Shown: piece after piece, positions 15,584 to 25,427 of the stretch | Position numbering within the stretch: position 1 is the first letter of the stretch | Layout: every line of letters starts with the position of its first letter | DNA from: Mycobacterium szulgai | Lineage (GTDB): Bacteria; Actinomycetota; Actinomycetes; Mycobacteriales; Mycobacteriaceae | Direction of reading: 5' to 3' | Assembly: GCF_002116635.1 (NCBI RefSeq) | Contig: NZ_LQPW01000165.1 | Span: 124,001 to 188,000 of the forward strand | DNA: 64,000 bases | Made by a program: the position numbers and the translations under genes | The notes under the pieces: model-generated | Seen by the model: only the letters and a program-made list of their open reading frames with translations | What the model was told of the DNA's origin: nothing | The model's database searches: none

Positions 15584-16453
15584 ATGTCGACAGCCGCCGT
15601 AGTACGCGCCCGCTTCCCGCGGGCAATCGCCAACGTCAATCGTTACGCGGGCAGCGTCACCCGGGGTCTGGACGAGACCGGGCAGCTGGCCTGGTTCATG
15701 CTCACCAGCATCGGCCAGATTCCGCACGCGCTGCACTACTACCGCAAGGAAACGCTGCGGCTGGTCGCCCAGATCGGTATGGGCACCGGCGCGATGGCCG
15801 TCGTCGGCGGCACCGCCGCGATCGTCGGCTTCGTGACCTTGTCCGGTAGCTCGCTGGTCGCCATCCAGGGTTTCGCCTCACTGGGCAACATCGGTGTGGA
15901 GGCCTTCACCGGGTTCTTCTCCGCGCTGATCAACGTACGTATCGCAGGTCCCGTGGTCACCGGAATTTCGCTGGCGGCGACGGTCGGGGCCGGCGCCACC
16001 GCCGAGCTGGGAGCCATGCGGATCAGCGAGGAGATCGACGCCCTGGAGGTGATGGGGATCAAGTCGGTCTCCTACCTGACCTCCACCCGGATCATCGCCG
16101 GGCTGGTGGTGATCATCCCGCTGTATGCGCTCGCGATGATCATGTCTTTCCTTTCCCCGCAGATCGTTACGACGGTGCTGTACGGCCAGTCGACGGGTAC
16201 CTACGAGCACTACTTCCGGACGTTCCTGCGTCCCGACGACGTGTTCTGGTCCTTCCTGGAGGCGATCATCATCGCGGGCATCGTGATGGTCACGCACTGC
16301 TACTACGGATACAACGCCGGCGGTGGACCGGTCGGCGTCGGTGAGGCGGTCGGCAGATCGATGCGGTTCTCGCTGGTTTCGGTTCAGGTTGTCGTGTTGT
16401 GTGCCGCGTTGGCGCTGTACGGCGTCAACCCCAACTTCGCCCTGACGGTGTAG
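15584..16453 (+). CDS. yrbE1B: Mce1 transporter permease YrbE1B
   Basis: A 289-residue MlaE-family permease, partner of YrbE1A. Hydrophobic helices include AVVGGTAAIVGFVTLSG and IIAGLVVIIPLYALAMIMSFL, and the coupling motif EEIDALEVMGIKS is present. The N-terminus has a short amphipathic cytoplasmic helix before the first membrane span. The ATG is one base after the yrbE1A stop, and mce1A begins four bases after its stop, indicating a single transcript. Confidence 0.96.
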   Translation: MSTAAVVRARFPRAIANVNRYAGSVTRGLDETGQLAWFMLTSIGQIPHALHYYRKETLRLVAQIGMGTGAMAVVGGTAAIVGFVTLSGSSLVAIQGFASLGNIGVEAFTGFFSALINVRIAGPVVTGISLAATVGAGATAELGAMRISEEIDALEVMGIKSVSYLTSTRIIAGLVVIIPLYALAMIMSFLSPQIVTTVLYGQSTGTYEHYFRTFLRPDDVFWSFLEAIIIAGIVMVTHCYYGYNAGGGPVGVGEAVGRSMRFSLVSVQVVVLCAALALYGVNPNFALTV

Positions 16454-16457
16454 CGCC

Positions 16458-17774
16458 ATGACAAGTCCAGGCAAGGTCAACAAGGTTCGCAAGCCGCCGT
16501 ACAAGGTCGTGGGAATCGCCTCGTTCGTGGTGGCTGTACTGGTACTCGCGTTGGTGTACTTCCAGTTCAAAGGGGACTTCACCGCCAAGACCAAGTTGAC
16601 GATGGTGTCGGATCGGGCCGGCCTGGTAATGGATCCCGGCTCGAAGGTCACCTACAACGGGGTTCAGATCGGCCGGGTCGACAAGATCACCGAGATCGAC
16701 CGCAACGGCAAGCCCGCGGCCAAGTTCACTCTCGACGTGTATCCCCAATATCTTTCGCTGATTCCAGAGAACGTCGATGCCCAGATCAAGGCGACCACGG
16801 TCTTCGGCGGCAAGTACGTCTCCCTGACGACGCCCAGAGATGCGCAGGGAAACATCGTCTCCAAGGGCCACCTCACCCCCAAGAGCGTGATCGACGCAAC
16901 GGCGGTGACGACGGAGATCAACACGCTTTTCCAAACCATCACCTCGATCTCGGAGAAGGTGGATCCGGTCAAGCTGAACCTGACCTTGAGCGCCGCCGCC
17001 CAAGCGCTGGCCGGGCTGGGTGACCGGTTCGGACAGTCGGTCGTCAACGGCAACGCCATCCTCGACGAGGTCAACCCGCAGATGCCGCAGGCGCGCCGGG
17101 ACATCCAGCAGCTGGCCGCCCTGGGCGACGTCTACGCGAACGCGTCGCCGGATCTGTTTGACTTCCTTAACAATTCGGTTCCCGCGGCACGCACCATCAA
17201 CCAGCAGCAACATAATCTGGACGAAGCGCTGTTGGCTGCGGCCGGCTTCGGCAACACCGGCGAGGACATCTTCGCCCGCGGCGGTCCCTACCTGGCCCGG
17301 GGAGCCAACGACCTGGTGCCCACCGCCCAGCTGCTGGACACCTACAGCCCGGAGCTGTACTGCACGCTGCGCAACTACCACGACATCGAGCCCAAGGCCG
17401 CCTCGTTCCTCGGCGGCAACGGTTACTCGCTGAACAGCCACACCGCCCTGACCTCGGGGCTGGGGCTCATGCTCAACCCGCTGTCTTTGATCACCCTGCT
17501 CGCCACCCAGGTCGGCGGGCTGGCCGGGGTCGTCGGCGGTGCGCCGAACCCCTATATCTATCCCGACAATCTGCCCCGAGTGAACGCTCGCGGTGGGCCC
17601 GGGGGTGCGCCTGGCTGTTGGCAGACCATCACCCGCGATCTGTGGCCCGCGCCGGAATTGGTGATGGACTCCGGCAACAGCATTGCGCCGTACAACCACT
17701 TGGACACCGGTTCTCCGTACGCAATCGAGTACGTCTGGGGCCGTCAAGTAGGGGATAACACGATCAACCCATGA
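16458..17774 (+). CDS. mce1A: Mce-family protein Mce1A
   Basis: A 438-residue MCE protein. A single N-terminal membrane anchor (VVGIASFVVAVLVLALVYF) is followed by the MlaD/MCE domain (about 40-120; LTMVSDRAGLVMDPGSKVTYNGVQIGRV in segments), then a long helical region and a Gly/Pro-rich C-terminal tail. The six MCE subunits assemble as a heterohexamer whose MCE ring and helical needle cross the periplasm to carry fatty acids to YrbE1AB. Its last codons overlap the mce1B ATG (17771-17774). Two Cys late in the protein (YCTLRN and PGCWQ) are typical of Mce A-type members. Confidence 0.96.
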   Translation: MTSPGKVNKVRKPPYKVVGIASFVVAVLVLALVYFQFKGDFTAKTKLTMVSDRAGLVMDPGSKVTYNGVQIGRVDKITEIDRNGKPAAKFTLDVYPQYLSLIPENVDAQIKATTVFGGKYVSLTTPRDAQGNIVSKGHLTPKSVIDATAVTTEINTLFQTITSISEKVDPVKLNLTLSAAAQALAGLGDRFGQSVVNGNAILDEVNPQMPQARRDIQQLAALGDVYANASPDLFDFLNNSVPAARTINQQQHNLDEALLAAAGFGNTGEDIFARGGPYLARGANDLVPTAQLLDTYSPELYCTLRNYHDIEPKAASFLGGNGYSLNSHTALTSGLGLMLNPLSLITLLATQVGGLAGVVGGAPNPYIYPDNLPRVNARGGPGGAPGCWQTITRDLWPAPELVMDSGNSIAPYNHLDTGSPYAIEYVWGRQVGDNTINP

Positions 17775-18811
17775 AAATCACCGGCACACTCGTCAAACTC
17801 GGCATCTTCTCGCTGGTGCTGCTGCTCTTCAGCGTGATGATCATCATCGTGTTCGGTCAGCTCCGCTTCGACCGCACCAACAGTTACTCCGCGGAGTTCA
17901 GCAACGTCAGCGGGCTGCGGCAGGGCCAATTCGTCCGCGCCTCGGGCGTCGAGATCGGCAAGGTCAAGGACGTCGAGCTGATCGACGGCGGCAAGCGGGT
18001 CCGGGTGAACTTCGACGTCGACCGCTCGGTGCCGTTGTTCCAATCGACGACCGCGCAGATCCGCTACCTCGACCTGATCGGCAACCGCTACGTCGAGCTC
18101 AAGCGCGGCACCGGCGACGGCGCGGACAAGCTGCTGCCGCCCGGTGGGCTGATCCCGCTGTCCCGCACCTCGCCAGCGCTGGACCTCGACGCGCTGATCG
18201 GTGGTTTCAAGCCGCTGTTCCGGGCGCTGGACCCGGACAAGATCAACACCATCGCCTCGGCGCTGATCACGGTGTTCCAGGGTCAGGGCGGCACGATCAA
18301 CAACATCCTCGACCAGACCTCGCAGCTGACGTCACAGCTCGCCGAGCGCGACCAGGCGATCGGCGAGGTGGTCAAGAACCTGAACACCGTCCTGGACACA
18401 ACGGTCCGGCACCGCAAGGACTTTGATCAGACCGTCAACAACCTCGAGGTCCTGATCACCGGTCTGCGCAACCACGACGACACGCTGGCCGGCGGTACGG
18501 CGCGCATCAGCAACGCCGCCGGGACGGTAGCCGATCTGCTGGCCGAGGACCGAGCTTCGCTGCACAAGGCCATCAACTACCTCGACGCTGTTCAGCAGCC
18601 GCTCATCGACCAGCGCGAGCAGCTCAACGACTTCCTGCACAAGGTCCCGACCGCCCTGAACATGATCGGGCGCGGCATCGGTTCCTACGGCGACTTCGTG
18701 AACTTCTACGCCTGCGACATCACGATCAAGCTCAACGGGCTGCAGGCCGGTGGCCCGGTGCGCACGGTCCGGCTCTTCAACCAGCCGACGGGTAGGTGCA
18801 CGCCGCAATGA
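17771..18811 (+). CDS. mce1B: Mce-family protein Mce1B
   Basis: A 346-residue MCE subunit. Signal-anchor LGIFSLVLLLFSVMIIIVF leads into the MCE domain (YSAEFSNVSGLRQGQFVRASG...), then a coiled helical segment (LTSQLAERDQAIGEVVKNLN) that contributes to the needle. It is shorter than the C, D and F subunits and lacks a Pro-rich tail, as usual for B subunits. It overlaps both mce1A and mce1C by ATGA. Confidence 0.96.
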   Translation: MKITGTLVKLGIFSLVLLLFSVMIIIVFGQLRFDRTNSYSAEFSNVSGLRQGQFVRASGVEIGKVKDVELIDGGKRVRVNFDVDRSVPLFQSTTAQIRYLDLIGNRYVELKRGTGDGADKLLPPGGLIPLSRTSPALDLDALIGGFKPLFRALDPDKINTIASALITVFQGQGGTINNILDQTSQLTSQLAERDQAIGEVVKNLNTVLDTTVRHRKDFDQTVNNLEVLITGLRNHDDTLAGGTARISNAAGTVADLLAEDRASLHKAINYLDAVQQPLIDQREQLNDFLHKVPTALNMIGRGIGSYGDFVNFYACDITIKLNGLQAGGPVRTVRLFNQPTGRCTPQ

Positions 18812-20370
18812 GAACGCTGGAACCCCCCAACCGGCTCAAGATCGGCGTCATGGGCATCCTGGTGACGCTCCTGGTCATCGGCGTCGGCCAGAGCTTCACC
18901 AGCGTGCCGATGCTGATGGCCCGGCCCAGCTACTACGGCCAGTTCACCGACTCCGGCGGCCTCAACAAGGGCGACAAGGTGCGCATCGCCGGCATGGAGG
19001 TCGGCAAGGTCGAAGGCATTTCCATCGACGGCGACCACATCCTGCTGAAGTTCTCGATCGGCACCCAATCGATCGGCACCGAGAGCCGGCTGGCGATCCG
19101 AACCGACACCATCCTCGGCAAGAAGGTCCTCGAGATCGAAGCGCGCGGGAACCAGCCGCTGCGGCCCGGGGGCACCTTGCCGCTGGGACAGAGCACCACT
19201 CCCTACCAGATCTACGACGCGTTCTTCGACGTGACCAAGGCGGCGACCGGCTGGGACATCGACACCGTGAAGCAGTCGTTGCACGTGTTGTCGCAGACCA
19301 TCGACCAGACCTACCCACACCTGAGCGCCGCACTGGACGGCGTGGCCAAGTTCTCCGACACGATCGGCAAGCGTGACGAGGAGATCAAGCACCTCCTCGC
19401 CCAGGCCAACCAGGTCGCCAGCGTTCTCGGCGACCGCAGCGCCCAGGTGGACCGGCTGTTGGTCAATGCCAAGACGCTGCTGGCCGCTTTCGAAGAGCGC
19501 GGGCGCGCCATCGACGCATTGCTGGCCAACGTCGCCTCGTTCTCGGCGCAGGTGCAGGGGCTGATCAACGACAACCCGAACCTGAACCACGTGCTCGAGC
19601 AGCTGCGCACCGTCAGCGGCATCCTCGTGGAGCGCAAGGACGACCTGGCCAAGGGGTTGGTCCAGGTCGGCGGCTTCCTGCCGTCGCTGAACGAGTCCAT
19701 CGCTTCCGGGCCGTTCTTCAAAGTCGTTCTGCACAACCTGGTTCCGGGCCAGATCCTGCAACCGTTCGTCGACGCCGCGTTCAAGAAGCGCGGCCTGGAC
19801 CCCGAAGAATTCTGGCGCCACGCCGGCCTGCCGGAATACCGGTTCCCCGACCCCAACGGCACCCGCTTCCCCAATGGCGCGCCGCCGCCGGGACCGCTGG
19901 TACTCGAAGGCACCCCGGAGCACCCCGGCCCGGCCGTGCCGCCCGGATCGCCGTGCTCGTACACGCCGGCGGCGGGTGCGCTGCCCCGGCCGGAGGACCC
20001 GCTGCCCTGTGCCGGCGCGGCCATCGGACCGTTCGGTGGTCCCGCATTCCCGGCGCCGCTGGACGTCGCGGCATCACCGCCGAACCCGAACGGGCTGCCG
20101 CCGACACCGGGCATCCCGATCGCCGGCCGGCCGGGCGACCCGGCACCGGACGCCCCGGGCACGCCGGTTCCGCTGCCGCCGAACGCGCCGCCGGGTGCTC
20201 GCACCGAGCCGCTGGGGCCGGCAGGCCCGACCGCACCACCGTCGACGTTCGCACCGGGCCTGCCGCCCGGGCCACCCGCACCCCCTGGGCCAGGCCCGCA
20301 GCTGCCCGGACCGTTCATCAACCCGGGTGGAACCGGCGGTAGCGGTGTGGAAGGAGGTAGCCAGAATTGA
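18808..20370 (+). CDS. mce1C: Mce-family protein Mce1C
   Basis: A 520-residue MCE subunit. The start is the ATG at 18808, overlapping the mce1B stop; a GTG four codons earlier in the same frame is less likely. N-terminal anchor GVMGILVTLLVIGVGQSF, MCE domain (YYGQFTDSGGLNKGDKVRIAG), a helical needle segment to about residue 330, then a roughly 170-residue Pro/Gly/Ala-rich tail (from about 345), presumably extended at the envelope surface. The tail accounts for the long Pro-rich reading frames seen on other frames here. Confidence 0.95.
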   Translation: MRTLEPPNRLKIGVMGILVTLLVIGVGQSFTSVPMLMARPSYYGQFTDSGGLNKGDKVRIAGMEVGKVEGISIDGDHILLKFSIGTQSIGTESRLAIRTDTILGKKVLEIEARGNQPLRPGGTLPLGQSTTPYQIYDAFFDVTKAATGWDIDTVKQSLHVLSQTIDQTYPHLSAALDGVAKFSDTIGKRDEEIKHLLAQANQVASVLGDRSAQVDRLLVNAKTLLAAFEERGRAIDALLANVASFSAQVQGLINDNPNLNHVLEQLRTVSGILVERKDDLAKGLVQVGGFLPSLNESIASGPFFKVVLHNLVPGQILQPFVDAAFKKRGLDPEEFWRHAGLPEYRFPDPNGTRFPNGAPPPGPLVLEGTPEHPGPAVPPGSPCSYTPAAGALPRPEDPLPCAGAAIGPFGGPAFPAPLDVAASPPNPNGLPPTPGIPIAGRPGDPAPDAPGTPVPLPPNAPPGARTEPLGPAGPTAPPSTFAPGLPPGPPAPPGPGPQLPGPFINPGGTGGSGVEGGSQN

Positions 20371-21974
20371 GCACCATCTTTGACATCCGCAACATCAAGT
20401 TGCCCAGGATGTCGCGGGCAGCGGTGATCATCGGATCGCTGGTGGTGGTTCTGGGCCTCGTCGCCGCGTTCGTCGGTTGGCAGCTTTACCAGAAGCTCAC
20501 CAACAACACCGTCACGGCCTACTTCCCCGCCGCCAACGCGCTCTACCCGGGCGACAAGGTCCAGATCATGGGCTTGCAGGTGGGCAAGATCGACAGCATC
20601 GAACCCGCCGGCGACAAGATGAAGGTGGTTTTCCACTACCAGAACAAGTACAAGGTCCCGGCCAACGCGCAGGCCGTGATCCTCAACCCAACGCTGGTGG
20701 CTTCGCGGACCATTCAGCTAGAGCCGCCCTACAAGGGCGGGCCGGTGCTGGCCAACAACGCGGTGATCCCGCTGGACCGCACCCGGGTGCCGGTGGAATG
20801 GGACGAACTGCGCAACAGCATCACCAACATCATCTCCAAACTCGGCCCCACCCCGGAGCAGCCGAAGGGGCCGTTCGGTGAGGTCATCGAATCCTTTGCG
20901 GATGGCCTGGAGGGCAAGGGCAAGCAGATCAACACCACGCTGGACAGCCTGTCCCGGGCGTTGACAGCGCTGAACGAGGGCCGAGGCGACTTCTTCGCCG
21001 TGGTGCGCAGCCTGGCGCTGTTCGTTAACGCGCTGCATCAGGACGACAAGCAGTTCGTGGCGCTCAACGAGAACCTGGCCAGCTTCACCACCCGGCTCAC
21101 GCATTCGGATCAGGATCTTTCCAACGCGCTGCAGCAGTTCGACAGCCTGCTGACTACGGTTCGCCCGTTCCTGGACAAGAACCGCGAGGTGCTCTCCCAG
21201 GACGTCAACAACCTGGCGACGGTGACCAACACCCTGCTGCAGCCCGAACCGCTGAACGGGCTGGAGACAGCGCTGCACATCCTTCCGACGGCCGCGGCGA
21301 ACGTTAACCAGATCTATCACCCGGCGCACGGCTCCGTCGTCGCCATCCCGGCGATCACCAGCTTCGCCAACCCGATGCAGTTCATCTGCAGCTCGATCCA
21401 GGCCGGCAGCCGGCTGGGGTATCAGGAGTCCGCCGAGCTGTGTGCGCAGTACCTGGCACCGATCCTGGATTCGATCAAGTTCAACTACTTCCCGTTCGGG
21501 CTGAACCTGTTCAGCACCGCCGAGGTGCTGCCCAAGCAGGTCGCCTACTCCGAGCCACGGCTCCAGCCGCCGAACGGATATAAGGACACGACCGTCCCGG
21601 GCATCTGGGTGCCGGACACGCCGTTGTCGCACCGCAACACCCAGCAGGGCTGGATCGTGGCTCCGGGCATGCAGGGAACCCAGGTGGGACCGATCACCGC
21701 CGGTCTGATGACCCCGGAGTCGCTGGCTGAGCTGATGGGTGGGCCCGACATCGAGCCCGTCCAGTCGACCCTGCAGACTCCGCCGGGGCCGCCGAACGCG
21801 TACGACGAGTACCCGGTGCTGCCGCCGATCGGCTTGCAGGCTCCGCAGGTGCCGATACCGCCACCGCCGCCGGGCCCCGAGGTAAGGCCGGGTCCCGTGG
21901 CTCCGACGCCCGCACCCGGGCCGGCGCCGGCGCCGGTAGGTGCACCATTGCCCGCTGAGGCAGGAGGGCAGTGA
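20367..21974 (+). CDS. mce1D: Mce-family protein Mce1D
   Basis: A 535-residue MCE subunit starting at a TTG that overlaps the mce1C stop (TTGA, 20367-20370), with GGAGGT a few bases upstream. Anchor AAVIIGSLVVVLGLVAAFVGW, MCE domain (YFPAANALYPGDKVQIMGLQVG), long helical region, and a Pro-rich C-terminus (PIPPPPPGPEVRPGP). It is part of the heterohexameric needle. The stop overlaps the mce1E start. Confidence 0.95.
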   Translation: MSTIFDIRNIKLPRMSRAAVIIGSLVVVLGLVAAFVGWQLYQKLTNNTVTAYFPAANALYPGDKVQIMGLQVGKIDSIEPAGDKMKVVFHYQNKYKVPANAQAVILNPTLVASRTIQLEPPYKGGPVLANNAVIPLDRTRVPVEWDELRNSITNIISKLGPTPEQPKGPFGEVIESFADGLEGKGKQINTTLDSLSRALTALNEGRGDFFAVVRSLALFVNALHQDDKQFVALNENLASFTTRLTHSDQDLSNALQQFDSLLTTVRPFLDKNREVLSQDVNNLATVTNTLLQPEPLNGLETALHILPTAAANVNQIYHPAHGSVVAIPAITSFANPMQFICSSIQAGSRLGYQESAELCAQYLAPILDSIKFNYFPFGLNLFSTAEVLPKQVAYSEPRLQPPNGYKDTTVPGIWVPDTPLSHRNTQQGWIVAPGMQGTQVGPITAGLMTPESLAELMGGPDIEPVQSTLQTPPGPPNAYDEYPVLPPIGLQAPQVPIPPPPPGPEVRPGPVAPTPAPGPAPAPVGAPLPAEAGGQ

Positions 21975-23137
21975 TGGGCATCGCGAGAATGGTCCGCTAC
22001 CGCAGCTGGCAGGCGCTGGTGCTGCTGGTGGTCGCGATGGTGGTGAGTTCCTGTGGCTGGCGCGGTATTTCGAACGTGACGATCCCGGGCGGCCCGGGCA
22101 GTGGCGAGGGCTCCTACGTCATTTATGTGCAGGTGCCCGACACCCTGGCGATCAACGGCAACAGCAAGGTGATGGTCGCCGACGTGACGGTCGGCTCGAT
22201 CCGCGGCATCGAGTTGAAGAACTGGGTCGCCACCCTGACCCTGGGCATCGACAAGGGCGTCAAGCTGCCGAAGAACGCCACCGCCAAGATCGGACAGACC
22301 AGTCTGCTGGGTTCCCAGCATGTCGAGCTGGCCGCGCCGCCCGACCCGTCGCCGCAGCTGCTCAAGAACGGCGACACGATACCGCTGAAGAACTCGTCGG
22401 CGTTCCCCAACACCGAGCAGACGCTGGCCAGCCTGGCGATGATCCTGCGCGGCGGCGGCATCCCGAACCTGGAAGTGCTGCAGAACGAGGTCTACAACAT
22501 CTTCCACGGGCGCGCCGACCAGATCCACGCATTCCTGGCCAAGCTGGACACGTTCACCAGGCAACTCAACGAGCAGCGTGACGACATCACCCACGCGATC
22601 GACTCCACCAACCGGCTGCTGGTCTATGTGGGGCAGCGCGCCGACGTGCTGGACCGGGTGCTGACCGACTTCCCGCCGCTGATCAAACATTTCGCCGAGA
22701 CGCAGAACCTGCTGATCAACGCCATTCAGGCGGTGGGCGGGCTCAGCCAGCAAGCCGGGCAGTACCTCTCCGAGGCGCGCAGCGGCCTGCACACCTCGCT
22801 CGAATCGCTGCAATGTCCATTACGTGAGCTGGGCCGCGGTTCGCCGTACCTGATCGGGGCGCTGAAGCTGATCCTCACCCAGCCGTTCGACATCGACACC
22901 GTGCCGAAGATCTTCCGCGGTGACTATCAGAATGTGTCGCTGACTCTGGACGTCACGTACAGCGCCATCGACAACGCGTTCCTCACAGGTACCGGATTGT
23001 CCGGCGCGCTGCGCGCGCTCGAGCAGTCATTCGGGCGTGACCCCGAGACGATGATCCCCGACGTCCGCTACACGTCGAACCCCAACGACGCACCCGGTGG
23101 ACCGCTGGTCGAGAGGGCGGAGCGAGGCCAATGCTGA
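21971..23137 (+). CDS. mce1E: Mce-family lipoprotein Mce1E (LprK)
   Basis: A 388-residue MCE subunit and lipoprotein. The signal sequence LVLLVVAMVVSSC ends in a lipobox with the lipidated Cys at about residue 28, then the MCE domain (YVIYVQVPDTLAINGNSKVMVADV) and the helical region. E-type subunits are the lipoprotein member of each Mce complex. Translation may start at GTG 21971, overlapping the mce1D stop, or at the ATG immediately after (21974). The 3' end overlaps mce1F by 7 bases. Confidence 0.95.
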   Translation: MMGIARMVRYRSWQALVLLVVAMVVSSCGWRGISNVTIPGGPGSGEGSYVIYVQVPDTLAINGNSKVMVADVTVGSIRGIELKNWVATLTLGIDKGVKLPKNATAKIGQTSLLGSQHVELAAPPDPSPQLLKNGDTIPLKNSSAFPNTEQTLASLAMILRGGGIPNLEVLQNEVYNIFHGRADQIHAFLAKLDTFTRQLNEQRDDITHAIDSTNRLLVYVGQRADVLDRVLTDFPPLIKHFAETQNLLINAIQAVGGLSQQAGQYLSEARSGLHTSLESLQCPLRELGRGSPYLIGALKLILTQPFDIDTVPKIFRGDYQNVSLTLDVTYSAIDNAFLTGTGLSGALRALEQSFGRDPETMIPDVRYTSNPNDAPGGPLVERAERGQC

Positions 23138-24708
23138 CTCCCTTCATCAGGCGCCAGTTGTACCTGTTCGGGGCGCTGACCGTCATCGCGCTACTGGTCC
23201 TGGGCATCTACTACCTGCAGATCCCGAGCCTGATGGGCGTCGGCCGGTACACGCTGACGGCTGAGCTGCCCGCATCCGGCGGGCTGTACCCGACGGCCAA
23301 CGTGACCTACCGCGGCATCACGATCGGCAAGGTCACCGACGTCGAGCCGACCGAGCGCGGCATCCGGGCAACGATGAGCATCGATAGCCACTACAAGATC
23401 CCTATCGATGCGACGGCGAATGTGCACTCGGTTTCAGCAGTCGGTGAGCAGTACCTGGACCTGGTCTCGACGGGTAATCCCGGCAAGTACTACGCGTCCG
23501 GACAGACCATCACCTGCGGTCCGGGGCCCCAGTGCAAGAACACGGTGCCAAGTGAGATCGGCCCGGCGCTGGACACCGCCAACCGGGGTCTCGAGGCGTT
23601 GCCGAAAGAGAAGATCGGCAAGCTGCTCGACGAGACCGCCCAATCCGTCGGCGGGTTGGGGCCGGCCCTGCAACGGCTGACCGATGCCACCCAGGCGATC
23701 GTCGGGGATTTCCGTACCCAGATCAAAGACATCGACGACCTCATCCAGAACTCGGGGCCGATTCTGGACAGCCAGGTCAAGTCGGGTGACGCGATTGAGC
23801 GCTGGGCACACAACCTCAACACCCTGGCGGCCCAGACCGCGGCGCACGACCAGAATCTGAAAAGTATTCTGACCCAGGCGGCACCGACCGCAGACCAGGT
23901 CAACGAGGTGTTCACCGACGTTCGGGATTCGTTGCCGCAGACGCTGGCGAACCTCGAGGTCGTGTTCGACTTGCTGAAGCGCTACCACGCCGGCCTCGAG
24001 CAGGTGCTGGTGTTCCTGCCGCAGGGCGCGTCGATTGCGCAGACGGTGGCCGCGCCGTTCCCGAACATGGCCGCACTGGACCTTGCGCTGTCGATCAACC
24101 AGCCGCCGCCGTGTCTGACCGGCTTCATTCCGGCGTCGGAATGGCGTTCGCCCGCCGACACCAGCGTGGTGCCGTTGCCGACCGGCACGTACTGCAAGAT
24201 CCCGATGGAAACGCCGGCCAACAGCGTGCGCGGTTCGCGCAACATCCCATGTGTCGACGTTCCCGGAAAGAGGGCGGCGACGCCGCGGGAGTGCCGTTCC
24301 ACCCAGCCGTATGAACCCGCGGGCACCAACCCCTGGTACGGCGACCCGAACCAGCTGCTGACCTGCCCCGCGCCGGCGGCGCGCTGTGACCAGTCGGTGC
24401 GGCCGGGCATGGTCATCCCGGCACCTTCGGTGAACAACGGCATGAACCCGGCACCGGCCGACCGGCTGCCGCCCGGCGGGACGCCACCACCGATCAGCGA
24501 TCCATTGCAGCGACCCGGTTCAGGTAGCGTGCAGTGCAACGGACAACAGCCCAACCCCTGCGTTTACACTCCCAACGGGCCTCCCACTGCGGTGTACAGT
24601 CCCCAGAGCGGTGAACTGGTAGGGCCCGACGGGGTCAAATATTCCGTCGAAAACTCGACCAAAACAGGAGACGACGGATGGAAGGAGATGCTGGCGCCAG
24701 CCGGCTGA
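23131..24708 (+). CDS. mce1F: Mce-family protein Mce1F
   Basis: A 525-residue MCE subunit. Anchor LYLFGALTVIALLVLGIYYL, MCE domain (YTLTAELPASGGLYPTANVTYRG), helical needle region to about residue 310, and a C-terminal tail rich in Pro and with several Cys (for example CQRS-like and CDQSV segments) that may form disulfides in the periplasm. It is the last of the six MCE subunits. Its end overlaps the start of the first Mce-associated gene by 31 bases. Confidence 0.95.
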   Translation: MLTPFIRRQLYLFGALTVIALLVLGIYYLQIPSLMGVGRYTLTAELPASGGLYPTANVTYRGITIGKVTDVEPTERGIRATMSIDSHYKIPIDATANVHSVSAVGEQYLDLVSTGNPGKYYASGQTITCGPGPQCKNTVPSEIGPALDTANRGLEALPKEKIGKLLDETAQSVGGLGPALQRLTDATQAIVGDFRTQIKDIDDLIQNSGPILDSQVKSGDAIERWAHNLNTLAAQTAAHDQNLKSILTQAAPTADQVNEVFTDVRDSLPQTLANLEVVFDLLKRYHAGLEQVLVFLPQGASIAQTVAAPFPNMAALDLALSINQPPPCLTGFIPASEWRSPADTSVVPLPTGTYCKIPMETPANSVRGSRNIPCVDVPGKRAATPRECRSTQPYEPAGTNPWYGDPNQLLTCPAPAARCDQSVRPGMVIPAPSVNNGMNPAPADRLPPGGTPPPISDPLQRPGSGSVQCNGQQPNPCVYTPNGPPTAVYSPQSGELVGPDGVKYSVENSTKTGDDGWKEMLAPAG

Positions 24709-25427
24709 ACCCCATCGACGCGGATGATTCGCTAAACCCCGACGCGGTTTCGGAGGTGACGGCCGAGGATTCGAAAGAATCCGAGGACGGAGCCGACCAG
24801 ACCAGCACCGAGGTGGCGCCGGAGGCGACGACCGAGGATTCGAAAGAATCCGAGGACGGAGCCGACCAGACCAGCACCGAGGATTCGCCAGAACCCGAGG
24901 CCGCGGAGCCCGGTGTCGAGCGGCGCCCGTCGCGGCTGGGCCGCGGCTGGCTGGCAGGCATCAGCGTGATCCTGCTACTGCTTGCCGGCGGTATCGGCGC
25001 CGGCGGTTACTTCGCATTGAAGGCGCATCAGGACCGGCAGGAAATCGCGCGGTACAACGAAAAGGCGCTGCAGGCGGCGAAGGATTGCGTGGCCGCGACG
25101 CAGGCACCCGACACCAACTCGATGCAGGCCAGCGAGCAGAAGATCATCGAATGTGGCACCGATGCCTACCGCACTCAGGCCCTGCTCTACAGCAGCATGC
25201 TGGTGCAGGCCTATCAGGCTTCGAATGTGCACGTTCAGGTGTCCGATATGCGGGCTGCCGTCGAGCGCAACAACCCCGACGGTTCGGTCGACATCTTGGT
25301 GGCGATGCGCGTCAAGGTCAACAGCGATCAGGTACAGGGCCAGGAAACCGGCTACCGTCTGCGCGTGCGGATGGTGCTGACCGATGGCCAGTACAAGATT
25401 TCCAAGCTCGACCAGGTGACGAAGTGA
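24678..25427 (+). CDS. Mce-associated membrane protein (Rv0175 equivalent)
   Basis: A 249-residue Mas protein. The first ~85 residues are acidic and repetitive, cytoplasmic and probably disordered, followed by a single membrane span GISVILLLLAGGIGAGGYFAL (about 96-116) and an extracytoplasmic domain with an NTF2-like pattern ending 'QYKISKLDQVTK'. Mas proteins stabilise or regulate Mce complexes. The ATG follows GGAGACGACGG and overlaps mce1F by 31 bases. It is longer than the M. tuberculosis protein as I recall it because of an internal duplication in the acidic segment. Confidence 0.88.
   Translation: MEGDAGASRLNPIDADDSLNPDAVSEVTAEDSKESEDGADQTSTEVAPEATTEDSKESEDGADQTSTEDSPEPEAAEPGVERRPSRLGRGWLAGISVILLLLAGGIGAGGYFALKAHQDRQEIARYNEKALQAAKDCVAATQAPDTNSMQASEQKIIECGTDAYRTQALLYSSMLVQAYQASNVHVQVSDMRAAVERNNPDGSVDILVAMRVKVNSDQVQGQETGYRLRVRMVLTDGQYKISKLDQVTK
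24763..24882 (+). repeat. direct duplication of 51 bases in the Rv0175-like gene
   Basis: Two identical 51-base copies occupy 24763-24813 and 24832-24882, offset by 69 bases (23 codons). They encode two copies of an ESKESEDGADQTSTE segment in the acidic cytoplasmic head. The spacing keeps the frame, so copy number could vary without breaking the gene. Confidence 0.9.
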
